This document shows positions 21,938-34,581 of a DNA stretch of 64,000 nucleotides, piece by piece. The translations under genes and the position numbers were made by a program. The stretch is from positions 62,001 through 126,000 of the forward strand of contig JAJAGP010000242.1 of assembly GCA_025084515.1 (NCBI GenBank). Reading direction: 5' to 3'. Numbering within the stretch: the stretch's first letter is position 1; each line of letters opens with the position of its first letter. The stretch is from Ancistrus triradiatus. Its lineage: Eukaryota; Chordata; Actinopteri; Siluriformes; Loricariidae. The notes beneath the pieces are model-generated. The model saw only the letters and a program-made list of their open reading frames with translations, was not told the origin of the DNA and ran no database searches.

Positions 21938-23600
21938 TATGTATTTGGGGGTTTTTTAATTGTTGTTTTTGTTATTTTTAGAACTATCCCGGTGCCACAC
22001 TGTATAGAGGTTCAAAACCAGTACTTCTCTACACATGGGTTCTAAACACCCCAGCTGACTCCTCTTGTACAGGTAATATATCTAATGTCTATCTGTCTCG
22101 TTGGTTTGTGAATTTTCATCTACCTAGTCTCTTCGGGGGCGTGAGTGGGTGGATAATTATTCTCCTATGCTCCAGAAGTGGGAAATTGTCAATTAGTTCT
22201 ACCTCATCAAATGTCTGTCCCAAAATGTGGGAAAGAATCATGCAGTATAAATGATCCTTGAGCTGTGCATACCTGGTTGTTTGTTTTCAATGATTCAGAA
22301 AACGGGAATGGAATGCAAACGGATGGTAGGTTGGAAATTATGTTCATAATAGCACTAAAATCAGGAGGCATTAAAACAAAGTTGTCTCCATCCATAGTGA
22401 AGGGTCACACTGTGTTAACGTCAGAAGATTCAAATTCACTCATACATGTATCTGTATTCAAATTTGAAGCTGCCATCGCAGCTACTAATTTCATCACTTA
22501 TACACATGGTTCAGGATTTGACTCTTAAGACTGGGTTAAACATAACTGAACCATGGGTCATTCAGTGGTGATGATTTTTTTATTTAGATTAATTTATTGA
22601 TCTTCCGGAAGACTTATCCCATACTGCCTTAATTTTCTTCCCACATAGTGAACTTCTCATGTATTCCTAGATCCATTTGCACCATCTAAGATACATGTAG
22701 CTGCCACTCTTACTGTATATAAGTATCTCCAATTGACCCGCCCTTCAGATAGGACCTGCCAGAACAGGATTGATTACATTCAGATCACCATGCTAAATTG
22801 TCTACCTAAGGAACATGATTATAGCAAATCCATTTCAGTCCATCTTAGCATCTCTGGGTTTCATCTGGTTCAGATTTGGATATTTTATCACCCATTATTA
22901 TTCCAAACACAGAGATATTTCAGTGGCCACGAACTGTCGCAAAAACATCACGTAATAATACTGACTAGATCTCTGCCAAATCTGCATGCTGTGAAATCGG
23001 TCCAAAACCTAAACACTAATGGATCCCGAGTAAGAGATCAAACCCAATAGAGGGTACAAATATAAATAATTCTACTTGCCTCTCACTGGAGATCAAGACC
23101 GAGCCTCTAAGCTGTTAGGTTCAATTCTACGAAATATGCTACTTCTGTCCACTAGCTGCTAGCCAGAGCTCTCTCTGATACCAAGCACTTGGGAGAAAGC
23201 TTCAGAACAAAAGACAGGACTCATGGTTCAAAATCTGATTTGACTTTAGTGCTGCACAGATTAGTCTTTTAAAGGCTGTGTGTGTGTGTGAACAGAACAG
23301 TTAGAGCCATCAGCTGTCAGCAGCATCAACACTCCACCATGCTGTCAGCAGTGAAGTGCTCAAACACATGAGTTACAGTAATGCTGAGGCTGTCACATGT
23401 TCTGTACAAGAAAGTCATAGCTGCATCCTTACAGATAGTTCAAAAATATGTACAGTGAAGAATTTTGTTCTAACTTTGATTTAAAATAATAATATATATT
23501 AAGATATTACAACATAATAATATAATAAAATGGTTAAGAATGTCATACCAATGTCCACCCTATCGTTGTCCCAAAATGTGCACCTTTTTCACCCAATCGA

Positions 23601-23644
<44 letters not shown>

Positions 23645-24144
23645 GGTCATATTAGTCTACAATGCCAAATTTAAAAAACTTGGGATGGTATGGAAAATGT
23701 AAATAAAAAACCCAGTCTGTCTTAACTTGACATTTATTTCATTGCAGACAGTATGAACCCAAGATATTTCTTTTTTTTCTGTTTAACTTCATTTCTGTTG
23801 TTAATGAACATCCTTTCCTGCAGTTCAGGCCACTTTAGGGTCTGAGTTATGTGATTTCAAACAAGTGATTATAATCATGTTTTGGTACAGTAGAAGTAGA
23901 GAGGATAGCAAACACAAAATAAGAAATGGAGAAAGGTAATAAAAGCAGCTAAAGCTTTCACAGTAGTGGGCTAGCAAACTCCACCCCCAACTCCAGAAAG
24001 TCATTATTCCACATTACATGTGATCCCAGATTCAATGTGAGCCCAGTGGGTGATGCGACAAACATCAATGCACGTATTAAAAATGTTAAAGTTGAACTTG
24101 CTTTATTGACATCCTCTACTGTATGTGGTGTTTAAGTATACAGT
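21938..24144. other. Unassigned sequence with a (CA)n repeat and one dispersed repeat
   Basis: No gene was recognised. A (CA)n microsatellite lies at about 23602-23643. Open frames at 22265-22528 and 22733-23050 have no recognisable domains. Confidence 0.4.
23651..23900 (+). repeat. Dispersed repeat shared with 63535-63800
   Basis: GTATGGAAAATGTAAATAAA, GACAGTATGAACCCAAGATA, GTTAATGAACATCC and GTGATTATAATCATGTTTTGGTAC occur in the same order at both places, with about 75-85 percent identity by eye. It resembles a fish non-autonomous DNA element, but no ends or target duplications were resolved. Confidence 0.65.
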
Positions 24145-24314
24145 ACAACGTCATTAATGCATATAATGCTTCATACAGTGTGGATTTGCAGGCCTCTGGA
24201 ATGGATTAACTCAGTTTACATAATTCCTTATGGGAAAAATGATCTCAGTAGTCATCATTTACATTGGGTGACTTCTGGAACAAATTAACAATGAGTACTG
24301 ATGTACCACTGAAT
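24145..24314 (+). mobile_element. Tigger-like MITE fragment (right half)
   Basis: TTAATGCATATAATGCTTCA, CAGTGTGGATTT and a terminal TACTGATGTACCACTG match the right half of the element at 32388-33191. The left half is absent. Confidence 0.7.
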
Positions 24315-24317
24315 GTC

Positions 24318-25240
24318 TGTGATTGGCAAAAGTATGTGAACCTTTGATTTCAGTATATGGTGTGAGCCCGCTGTGCAGCAATAGCTTGTGTTTTGCTTAT
24401 GTTTCCAGAAACTGTTGATGACTTCCTGGAAGTTTAGTCCATTCCTTTATAGAGAACAGCTTCAACTCTGGGATGTTGGTAAATTTTCTCACATGAACTG
24501 CTCACTGCACGTCATTCCACAACATTTCTTTTGGATTAAAGTACTTTTAGTTTACCATTAATACCAAAACATTAATTTTATTCTTCTTTAACCTGTCTTT
24601 GGTAAAATACTTGTGTGCTTATGATTGTTGTCTTGTTGCACAATGCTCTGAAATTTTCCTTTTGAATTTGCTGGAGTAATATGGAATTCATTGTTCCATC
24701 TCTGGCACCAAGCTGTCCTGGATCAGATGCAGCAAAACATGCCCAAATCGTGATACAACTACCACCATTTTTCACAGAAGGGATAAGGTTCTTAGGCTGG
24801 AATGTAGTGTTTTCCTTTTTCCAGATATAACTTCTCATTTAAACCAAAAATGTTCAAACCAAAAAGGTTTGAACACATTAGGTTAAATTAATTTTCCACT
24901 GTGACCTCGTAGACGGCTACACTCCTTGTTCTTTGAGTGATCTTTGTTGGTCGACTAGCATGACCGCAGATTGACCTGAGTCAGCCATGAAACCAGGGGT
25001 ACTTGCGTGTCCCCGTATTAGGGCTCCATGTCACCAAAATGAGATTATGTGGAGAATACAGCCTGCTGTTTAAGCGGAAAAGGGTTGAGGAGAGCTCTGT
25101 AAGATTCACACATCATACTGACATTTTTTGTCTCGTTTGTTTAATTCGAATATTTTCATTTCCTTTTAGGTCTTGTGTAAAAGCTTATGATGTTTTAGTT
25201 CACAGTATGCAAAAAATATAAAACATTCTAAAGTAGCTCT
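24318..25240 (-). mobile_element. Tc1 family A copy, deleted
   Basis: It begins within the TIR (GGCAAAAGTATGTGAACCTT) and continues through the minus-strand transposase. ENTTFQPKNLIPSVKNGG, then IWACFAASDPGQLGARDGTM, at 24838-24640 lies between the two catalytic aspartates. A stretch around 24965-25120 is not Tc1-like. The terminal portion (25124-25240) is recognisable but ends imperfectly. It is inactive. Confidence 0.75.
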
Positions 25241-25261
25241 AAGCTGAGACCACAAAAACTG

Positions 25262-26295
25262 CAACATTAAAGATTAAGATCACCCCAAGAGCAAGGCGTG
25301 TAATAGTTGACGAGATCACAAAAGACCCCATGGTAACTTCTAAGCAACTGAAGGCCTCTCTCACATTGGCTAATGTTAAGGTTCATGAGTCCACCATCAG
25401 AAGAACACTGAACAACAATGGTGTGCATGGCAGTGTTGCAAGGAGAAAGCCACTGCTCTCCAAAAAGAACATTGCAGTTTGCTAAAGATCATGTGAACAA
25501 GCCAAAAGCTAACGGAAGAATGTTTTGTGGATGGATGAGACCAAAATTGAACTTTATGGTTTAAAAGAAAAAGTGTTATGTTTGGAGAAAGGAAAACACT
25601 GCATTCCAGCATAAGAACCTTATCCCATCTGTGAAACATGGTGGTGGTAGTATCAATGCTTTTGGCCTGTTTTGCTGCATCTGGGCCAGGACAGCTTGGG
25701 ATCATTGATGGAAAAATGAATTCTGGATTATATCAGAGATTTCTAAAGGAAAATGACAAGTCATCTGTCCATGAACTCAATCTCTGGGTCATGCAGCAAG
25801 ATAACGACCCTAAGCACACAAGTCGTTCTACCAAGGAATGGTTAAAGAAGAATAAAGTTCATGTTTTGGAATGACCAAGTCAAAGTCCTGACCAATCGAA
25901 ATCTTCTAGAAAGACCTGAAGTGAGCAGTTAATGTGAGGAAACCCACCAACATCCCAGAGGTAAAGCTGCTCTGTTCAGAGGAATGGGCTAAAATTCCTC
26001 CAAGCCGGTGTGCAGGACTGATCAGCAGTTACAGGAAACGTTTAGTTGCAGTTATTGCTGCACAGGGGGGTCACACCAGATACTGAAAGCAAAGGTTCAC
26101 ATACTTTTGCCACTCATTAATATGTAATATTGGATCATTTTTCTCAATAAATAAATGACTAAGTATAATATTTTAGTCTCATTTGTTAAACTGGGTTCTT
26201 TTTATCTTCTTTTAGGACTTGCGTGATAATTTGATGATGTTTCATGCAGAAATATAGAAAATTCTAAAGGGTTCACAAACTTTCAAGCACCACTG
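25262..26295 (+). mobile_element. Tc1 family A copy, 5' truncated
   Basis: It runs from the HTH-region sequence GATCACCCCAAGAGCAAGGC to an intact 3' terminus CTTTCAAGCACCACTG followed by TA. The + strand reads FAASGPGQLGIIDGKMNSGL and QQDNDPKHTSRSTKEWLKKN before a stop just upstream of the catalytic glutamate region. It lies directly against the broken end of the gypsy element and back-to-back with the previous copy. Confidence 0.8.
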
Positions 26296-26297
26296 TA

Positions 26298-27098
26298 CTC
26301 CCTGGTGTTGTCATCCACGGCGAGCCACCAAAAATGTCTCTGAAACAGCGAGAGTGTACGATGGGCCCCGACAAGCAAAGTTGGAGTTGGGTCCAACTGG
26401 ACGGCAGTGACCCTGGGAGAAGTGGGCACATAGGGGTGACTAGGGGGTCAGGTTCTGCACCCTGTGCCTCTTTGCCCACTTGTTGAACTTCCCAGGTGAA
26501 ATGGGCCACTAGACGATCAGATGGGAGGATAGTGTCTTCTGAATCAGTGGTCCACTCTGTGGAGAACTGATGAGAAAGGGCGTCCGGCTTGGCGTTGTGG
26601 GAGCTGAGTCTGTCGGTAAGGAAAAAGTTAAAGTGTGAGAAGAACAGGGCCCACCTTGCCTGATGAGAGTTTAGTCGCTTCGCCGTCTGGATGTATACCA
26701 GGTTTTTATGGTCGGTCCAGACGACAAATGGCTGTTCTGAACCCTCCAGCCAGTGTCTCCATTCTTCCAATGCCATCTTAATGGAGAGTAGTTTTCGAAT
26801 GCCGATAACATAATTAATCTTGGCCAACGTAAGGCACCAAGAGAAGAAGGCACAGGGGTGTAATTTATTATTCGGGCCTGCTCACTGAGAGAGAATGGCG
26901 CCAACCCCAGAGTCCAACACATCCACCTCTACTATGAACTATCAGCTGTGAACTGGGGCCAAGGTGAACATGTCCTTGAGGCACTGGAAGGCTTTGTTGG
27001 CTTTGGGAGTCCAGCGGAACGGGATCTTGGTGGAGGTTACCTGGTGAGGGGAGCCAGCTGATAAATCGGCAATAAAAGTTTGCAAACCCCAAGAATCG
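26298..27098 (-). pseudogene. gypsy 1 RNase H-region remnant
   Basis: MALEEWRHWLEGSEQPFVVW is followed by TDHKNLVYIQTAKRLNSHQA and RWALFFSHFNFFLT (26780-26630), the RNase H signature of Ty3/gypsy pol. The preceding connection region (26870-27090) is frame-shifted. Coding similarity ends at the Tc1 insertion at 26297. Confidence 0.85.
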
Positions 27099-27769
27099 CT
27101 ACAGTTCCTTCCATCCAAGGGGAATGGGCCACTCTGCCACTGCCAGGATCTTGACTGGGTCCGCTTTGATGCACCCTCTCCGAATGATGAAGCCTAAGAA
27201 GGCTATGCTGTCGACATGGAAATCGCATTTCTCGGCCTTTATGAACACATGGTTCTCTGGGAGTGTTGAATGTGGTCTTCCACTCATCTCACTCCTTAAT
27301 ACATACGAGGTGGTAGACGTTGCGCAGGTCCAACTTGGAAAACACTGTAGCTTCCTGTAGGAGATCGAAGGCCAAGGAATAAGTGGTAGAGGATACTTGT
27401 TTCGCTTTATCTCATTGAGGCCCCGATAATCGATGCACGGCGAGAGAGTACCATCCTTCTTGGTGACAAAGAAAAAACTGGCCCATAGGGGAGATGAAGA
27501 TGGGCTAATGAGTCCGGCTGCCAGGCAGTCTGCAATGTATTCCTCCATGGACCCCCTCTCACCGCAGAGAGATTGTATAGTCGACTGGTAGGCAGGGGTG
27601 TGCCTGGGAACAAGTCAATCGAGTAATCATAAGGCCGATGAGGATGCAGACTTATGGCACGGTCCTTCCTGAAGACCTCACGAGGATCGTGATAATGCTG
27701 GGGAACCTTGGAGAGGTCCATGGATTCCTCAGCCTGAGCGGTGCAGGGTGAAACCCTGGAGGCAGGCAC
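27099..27769 (-). pseudogene. gypsy 1 reverse transcriptase remnant, core deleted
   Basis: The N-terminal segment reads SKVPQHYHDPREVFRKDRA, then HRPYDYSIDLFPGTPLP (27725-27590). Then come LAAGLISPSSSPLWASFFFV and KKDGTLSPCIDYRGLNEI. Next, EMSGRPHS is joined directly to ENHVFIKAEKCDFH, so the YxDD catalytic block that belongs between them is deleted. At least one frameshift lies near 27550. Confidence 0.85.
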
Positions 27770-27899
27770 AGCAGAGAGGAGACAGCTCTGATGGCAGAAT
27801 TCTCTCCAGCCAGCAATCTTTCCAAGTTTCTAGTCGATGTTGGGGTGGCCGAGGACTAGAGGGGTCTTGAGCGAGTGGATAACGGAGAAGGTGATGGTC

Positions 27900-28187
27900 T
27901 CCCTGTGATTCCCAGACATGACCAGTGGGACAGGAAGGGAGGAATCTGAGCAAGGAACCTCCCATCCAGAGCATAAGCCCACTGAGGCTTCTCCAGAGTC
28001 TCCAGCTGGGTGCCAAGCTGGGCTGCAAGATCTTGATCCATACGGTTGTCCTCCGCTCTTGAGTCGATGAGGGCATCAATGGAGAGTGTGACACCAGGGA
28101 GGTACAGAACAGCGGATAACATGAGAAAAGGTCGGCTAGGTGATGGGGAATTTTCGATCAAGGTCGTCAGGACCCCCAGGTTCACTG
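27900..28187 (-). pseudogene. gypsy 1 aspartic protease remnant
   Basis: The stretch reads LSIDALIDSRAEDNRMDQDL around 28090-28030, followed by AAQLGTQLETLEKPQWAYAL. The usual DSGAE active-site motif has a glycine-to-arginine change (DSRAE), which would abolish activity. It follows gag directly. Confidence 0.8.
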
Positions 28188-29189
28188 TCAAGCTAGACCT
28201 TTTAGCTGAACAGGGCAGGAGCAGATCAGGTGTCCAGGTTCCCCATAATAGAGACAGAGCTCCTTCGCTTTCCATCTTGAGAGTTCAAGAGCAGTAAGCC
28301 TGGTGCGATCCAGTGGCATGGGTTCAGGCTCCTCAGAAGGGGAAGGACAGGGGTCTGATGCCGGCGAGAACGAGGTATCAGAAACGGCGGGTCTGGTGCG
28401 GGAGGATGGGATCACCTGGACCATACACGAGGCCCTTTCTAACCAGGGTGCATGGAGGTGCTGGTCCAGGCAAACGGCCAGGTAAACCATAGCCTGAAGG
28501 TGGGAAGGCTCATCATCAGCCACTAACTCGTCTTTAAGGTGCTCGGACAAGAGGGGTCATTCCAGCCAGCATCCTCAGCCAACACCCAGAATTCGACAGT
28601 GTAGTCCGAGACTGACCATGAGTGGCTCGACGGTGCTTCCCCATGGCTAGGTTGTTCGAAGACCACCCTAAACCGATGAAGGAAGTTGTCATATGTGACG
28701 TTCTCACAGCCCGTGCGGGCAAGCACGGCCTCAGCCCATGTCAGGGCCCTACCCAAAAGGAGGCCGATGACATAAAAGACCCGGCTAGCATCGATCAAGA
28801 AGGCCAAGAGATGCTGCTGGAACACCAGACCACACTATAATAAAAAACCTCAGCACCAGTTGAGATTGCCAGCGTAGGGTTTAGGATGCATAATGGGAGG
28901 TTCCACACCTGTCAACTGGGTTAAGGTTAGAGCATTCAGAGAGGGTGTGGAGTGCCGGGTGCCATCAGAGCCTGGGGATGTCTGGGGCTAAGGTTGGGTG
29001 CCTGAGAAGAATGCAGAGAGAGAGACGGTTAATTTTATCAGGAAGATTAGCAATCTGATTACTGAGGAGCTTATTAGTTTCGAGGAGAGTACTTAATAAT
29101 CTGTTATGCTGAGTCAACCAGGCCTTCTGCCGGTTGAGCGCCATACCGACAAGCAACGGGTTTGCTGATTGCGAATCTGCCGGTTCCAT
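28188..29189 (-). pseudogene. gypsy 1 gag remnant
   Basis: The start MEPADSQSANPLLV (29189) fits the family. The middle reads VIGLLLGRALTWAEAVLA near 28770 and later SHLQAMVYLAVCLDQHL. The C-terminal zinc knuckle near 28260-28215 reads CLYYGEPGHLICSCPV, where the second cysteine of the CX2C pair has become tyrosine. At least one frameshift lies near 28540. This is the nucleocapsid-like structural protein of the element, now broken. Confidence 0.8.
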
Positions 29190-29205
29190 AGTGGCCAGAT
29201 CGTTC

Positions 29206-29949
29206 TGTTACGTGGTAATTTTTATACAGGTAATTTTTATAGGCACCCAAGATGCAGAAACACAGACAGACAAATCGGTACATAAAACACAATACGATTT
29301 ATTTACACAAGCAGATAAGCTCAGATCTATGAGAAATGATAACCAGAACGACTGCAACATGGCAGGTTGAGTCCAGGGAGTTGATGAAACCAAAACGCAA
29401 AAAGCAGAGGAGGTGTGGCGGCAAGGTGTGAGCTGTTTCCACGGAACGGTGATGTATTCAGACGTTGACATTAGGACCAGGAACAGGGTGGTAATTCCAA
29501 CGAGATGGAGAGGAAACTGAGATAAAACAGATTCCAGGTATAAGTTCGGGGAAGGGAAAACAAACAACAGAATGGAACCAGAAAACAACAAGGCTAAGTA
29601 GCTAGGTAGCTAGGAGCTAATGCTAATGCTAGGATACAGGCTAATGCTAATAGTAGCGCTTACAACAAGTGATACCAGAGAAGTGGTGTAATGATCTGCC
29701 ATCTTCTGAGCAATTTCGCCAACGTTATGAAGCGTGGTTAATCAGCCCAGAAGATCGGGAAAAGGTGTGTCGACTCAGGGGAGGAGTGGTGATGCGGGAA
29801 GCCAGCCAATGGATGTCTGTAGAAGCAAGCATACGCACAAGCACGCCGCACTCGGAAAAAGAAAACAAAACAGGAGTGAACTTAAGGGCCCGAGGGAAAA
29901 GAGCGATACTAACAAAAAAACGAAGGCAGGACCAGAGTGAACCCTGACA
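29206..29949 (-). mobile_element. 5' LTR of gypsy 1
   Basis: The LTR is 744 bp from TGTCAGGGTTCACTCTGG to CACGTAACA, with TG...CA ends. An AATAAA lies about 85 bp before the right end (TGTAAATAAATCGTATTG on the minus strand). A GCTAATGCTAATGCTAG-type tandem motif lies near 29620-29650. The 16 bases between LTR and gag start (GAACGATCTGGCCACT) are where a primer-binding site would be; the tRNA was not identified. Confidence 0.8.
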
Positions 29950-30759
29950 GAGAAGGAATGTTGTTAGTAGAAACAACCACGCCATACTGGAGATAATACC
30001 AGAAAATTTTAATGTGACCAATGATTGCTTAAGTTAAAATACACAAATTCGCAAAAGCCATCAGATTAACTGCTAAATGCGTCATCACATTCATTGGCTG
30101 CAGTGTGACTCACCAAAGTCAAAAGGCTTAAAACATTATTTAAAAATGTCCAGTAAATCTAATCAATATTACAAACATCAACACGAGCAGTGCATCATGC
30201 ATTGGGACAGATATTTATAGGAGATGTTTAGACAGAAGTGAAGGGTCATCAGCAGTCTAACGCTGTGTCTTAGGTTACACAGGCGAGAAGATCTCTAAAC
30301 ACAGCGGCAAGTTCATTCAGCCAGCATTCCATAAAGGGCTAAAAAGTCAATCTGAACAATATAACATATTTATTTAGATATGTATTAAGTTACTCAACAT
30401 CTGTAATTTAACAGCATGCATCCTTATTAGTATTACATTGGACAACGTCTGAGGAAGTTCGAAAACAGGATGCAATGTTTTGACATTGCAAACATGTGGT
30501 GACATACCTGTGCTGTCCAGGTTGTATTGTTTACAGCCTGGAATGGAAATGAACTTAACTAGGATTATATGTTATAAATCTACACAAGAAGTCCAGTGTA
30601 AGGAAAGTATCCACCCCCACTGCTGTGAAAACACTACATGTACCTCTGATACAACCAGTTGCCATCAGAAGTTCTCTAAATAATTGATTTGGTAGTGTGA
30701 TATAGCCTCAACATACATAGACTGTATTCTGTGAGGTCCCCAAGTTTTAGAGCATACCT
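29950..30759. other. Unassigned sequence
   Basis: No recognisable genes or repeats lie between the gypsy LTR and the third Tc1 lineage. Confidence 0.4.
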
Positions 30760-31440
30760 ACACAACTGCCATGACCACAAAAGAGTCCAGGACAAAATTA
30801 TGGAAAAGTGGTTGATCAGGGTGTGACCACTTTCCACCGAGCACCATTAAATTCATTAGTAACAAACGGAAAGAATATGGCACAACCATGACTCTGTTTA
30901 GACAAGACTGTTCATCAAACGACTGATTAAGGAGAAAATTAAACAGACATGCAACCAAGACACTGATTTTTAGTTAAATGGAGACTTTATGTATGACTGG
31001 CAAGAAAGAAAGCCTTTTTTGGGTGAAAAAATTTAAATCTGGTCTGGAGTTTGCCAAAAGGCATATTGGAGACGCACTAAAGTTCTGGGTAAAGGTACTA
31101 TGGTCTGATGAGGCCAAAATTGAACTTTTTGACCTTGTTGCCAAAGTGCTATTTACAGCACAAACCAAACACTTCTCATCACCCTGAGGACACCATCCCT
31201 GCAGTGCAGCGTGTTGGAGCAAACGATTACTGACTGGTGGTGGGGGGTGTTAGGTTGAATACTTGGGCAATGTCCAAGCGTGTCTCCAGACAGATTATAA
31301 CATATACATCAGCTCCCTGGGCCACTTCCAGTGTACTTATGCTTTCGGATTTGGAAAAGACTGTTGATTCTTTAAACATTGCAATTTTACATAACTCTTT
31401 CCAAACTTCAGGAGTTAATATTTAGCATTACACACCTGTT
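30760..31440 (+). mobile_element. Tc1-like lineage C, degraded transposase
   Basis: The + strand reads WVKKFKSGLEFAKRHIGDAL followed by KFWVKVLWSDEAKIELF (31018-31130), the first catalytic aspartate region of a Tc1-like transposase distinct from families A and B. Upstream, CATGACCACAAAAGAGTCCA and downstream sequence fit the same gene with frameshifts. The element ends were not located. Confidence 0.7.
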
Positions 31441-32387
31441 AAAAATGATTAATACAGTTTTGTCGCAGATCAAAGCCTTACAAAATGCAACTATGGTACA
31501 CAGATCATGTTGGGCACAATTGGTTTCAGTTTATTTTGGATAGTGGTATCTGTCCAAATTACTTATGAAAAAAAGGTTTCGTGCATTCACCAGCTCTGCG
31601 CATCCTCCATTAAGTTTGTCCGACTATGCACTGATGTATGCCATGGAGGATATTTGCTATGGTGTACATTATTAGGCTTTTTTGGCAGTCAGGTGCATTT
31701 TGGGGAGAAAGATGCATTTGCACTTGTTTAAAATGTGGTTACAATGTGTTACAAGCAACCTGCTGAAGTGGTTAGAGCAATAAGATTCAAATCAGATCTG
31801 GTTGTGTCTTCGGTTGCACAAGACACACTCATTATTGTTTGTTTGGGATGTCTGGGTATTGTTGTTTGTCTTAACTTGGTTAAACTTTTATCCCATTGCA
31901 GAGTGGTTTGCAACTGCAGTGAGCATCATATGCTGCTTACTCATGCCCTGCTGCTGCTCCCAAGTGTTGCTGAGCCCATGTCTACTTCCTCTCCCAAACA
32001 TCAGCTCCACAGGGGTGCATACCTCACACCCGAAAATTAATTGGAACTGCATGATGCCTTTGGAGTCTTGCATAGCTTCTCATCAAGACAACAGGACCAA
32101 TGGCAGGTGCTGATCCATGTCTCATTGGTGTTCACTCATCAACCAGGTACTATCTTGCCTGTCAGAATGATCTTGCCCCCCATTTTCTCTTTCCACAGCA
32201 GGCTGCTTTCCCTATCTAAACCCACCTTCCTGTTCACCTTCTTATTGAGTCTCTTCTTGTCCTCCTTGTTGGTTGGGTCCTGGCTCCTGTTGTTCCTGTC
32301 ACTCCTGTTGCTCTTGTTACGGTTTGTCTGTTCTTGTTCATGTTTTATGTATTATTCCCTGTATTGTGTGTTCTGTGTTTGCTAGTA
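31441..32387. other. Unassigned sequence, part pyrimidine-rich
   Basis: No gene was recognised. 32160-32380 is CTCCTGTTG/CTTGTT-rich on the + strand, somewhat LTR-like in composition, but without boundaries. Confidence 0.35.
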
Positions 32388-33191
32388 CAGTAGTACCTCG
32401 GAGTAATTCGCCTCTCGATGCATTTTCAGTAGAAAAACTCGTCTCGCTTCTTGCCATTTGCTCTGTACACTTGTTTAAACTTATATGAGCCGAGCCACGT
32501 GACTCCTTTCATTCGAAACTCGATTTATGATTCACAATTCACAATTCACTACACAGTGATTCAGCAATTCAGACTCACAATAGCTCTCTCAGGGCGGATC
32601 GCTGCTCTGTTTGTTGTATTTTTTTATTGTTACATGTACAGTACTGTATTCTAAGCGCAAAGAAGTCCCCATGGGTCTTATAATGGTTAGTAACGACAGC
32701 CAACCAAAAGGAAAGGAATTGTCTTAGCTTTAAGGCTTAAATTTGCATTAGTAGCTATGCTAATGCCCCGAGTTCACCAATAGAATGTATTTTTCTATTC
32801 ACTTTCAATCCATTACTCACTACATTACATAAGATTTTCTGCACTGTAATATAAAATAAGCTTTGTGTTTTTGTGGATTTTGCCCAACTGTATGTTAATG
32901 TACAAGTGTTTTAAACAATAAGGTCGGCTCACATCTGATGCATTATAAACTATATTAAACTCATCGGTTCATGATACATACTTATGATGAATTTCTCGGA
33001 ATGTAACCCCATCATCAGTCAGGGAGCACCTGTACAGTACAGCTCCAATAATGCATATAATGCCTTATACAGTATGGATTTTTTTTCTGAGGATCTGAAA
33101 CGGATTAATTCAGCGTACATTATTCCTTATTGGAAAAATTGATCTCGACAAGCCTTCTGGAACATTAACCACAAGAACTGAGGTACCACTG
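32388..33191. mobile_element. Tigger-like MITE
   Basis: The left end is CAGTAGTACCTCGGAGTAAT; the right end, reverse-complemented, is CAGTGGTACCTCAGTTCTTG. Both are flanked by TA (32386-32387, 33192-33193). The interior is non-coding, with clustered GATTCACAATTCACAATTCA direct repeats near 32530-32560. A word resembling another MITE terminus (GGGAGCACCTGTA near 33023) suggests a nested insertion. Confidence 0.8.
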
Positions 33192-33193
33192 TA

Positions 33194-34581
33194 TTTGTAC
33201 TGTATTGTCAATGTGTTCTCAGCTCCCTGTACCCTTTGTTTGTCTTAGTATTGTCTGTTAGCCTCTGTGTAGCCCAGTCATGTGTCTTATTACTGTTAGC
33301 CCTCTGTCTACACTGTCACATGGATCAAAAAGATAGATGGTGACTAACAGCGACTAAAGGTTTCTTGATACTGCTTTGGCAATGAGGTATTTGTCTCCAA
33401 ATCTCTTATCTGAGAAATTAAATATAGAACCTTACAGTTTCTCCTGTGTGGTGATTTGCTTATTGGCAGATTTTTGAGCATAATATCATAAAACGTTTTT
33501 CATTGCTAACAATTTGTTCCCACCAATAAATACAGTTTGAATATGCAAAGGTAAATAACATGGTATCTGGTCAAAGTTTGTCTGGCTAGCAAGCTGGTTT
33601 CATTACTGTAGCATATTTTAAAAAATACAGTAATGTCCTGAGCATCACTGGACAGCAAACTTCCTAAAACATTTAACTTAAACAATAAACAATAATTGCA
33701 TACTATCCTGTCTGTTCTGAATAATGTAAGAACAGTGAAAATGCAGATCAATGCATTTATTGAAAGATGAAAGTGGCTCTGTATTTTTGCAGAACAAACG
33801 AGGCAGTCCCAAAGTTGATTTGCTTGTAATTGAAGCTGAGGCTTCAAAACTCTTCAAAGCGCTTGATCCTTATGTCATCACGTATTGAATTCAGCTTAAT
33901 TTGAATAGTGAACTAATTGTTGAATTTGTATGTGTTTAGAATTTCACAACTGTCACACACCACTTTATTTTAAGTTATGTCAGTTAGTCGAAAATGAGCC
34001 AAAAAGACTTTGAATCTGTTCAGATCAATCATTTAATATGCTCAATTGGTTAAAATGACCCAAAGTATTTGCTTGCAAGTAAACAGATGAGGCAATAACA
34101 GGATATTTACAAATTCAAAACTTTAACATGTACTTTAATCAAAACATACTTTAGTTGCCATACCAATTGCAACTCAATATAATCAAACTGCAGTCGAAGA
34201 GATAAATGATCAACACAGAACACAGCCATCTTTGTTAAAGAAAATTTACCCTCAGTGCCTGAAGTCAGATGTACTGCTGTTAAAACTAATGACATTTGAA
34301 TATAAGTAAATAAATCCTGAACAACTATGATTACTTTAAACTGTAAACATAACTATCAAATCAAACTTTATAAGGTTTATAAACTCAGGAAGAAGAGACT
34401 GCCAAAACAGACTTTAGTTTAATTTACTGCAGCTATTGAATACATTAAAGTTAATGTAAAGTTAAAGTTTTCTCACACAATTTTTGTAATGAATACCAAT
34501 ATTGGGGTTTATAGTGATAGCTAACTAAGATACATTACTATTATGTAACATCTCCCACCAGATTCACCATTAAAAATACAA
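33194..34581. other. Unassigned sequence
   Basis: AT-rich. Open frames such as 33506-33847 on the minus strand have no recognisable domain. Confidence 0.4.

Larger units (their letters stand above)
26298..29949 (-). mobile_element. gypsy retrotransposon 1, 5' LTR through RNase H
   Basis: On the minus strand the order is 5' LTR (29949-29206), a short leader, gag (29189 onward), aspartic protease, reverse transcriptase and RNase H: the Ty3/gypsy order. Integrase and the 3' LTR are missing because the element is cut by Tc1 at 26297. All genes have frameshifts, and the polymerase core is deleted. The parts are annotated separately. Confidence 0.9.

Noticed and set aside
27124..28485. Plus-strand open frames over gypsy 1
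   Set aside because: Shadows of minus-strand gag-pol; they show no independent domain.
33506..33847. 113-residue minus-strand open frame
   Set aside because: No recognisable domain, AT-rich composition and no splice or promoter context; left as unassigned.
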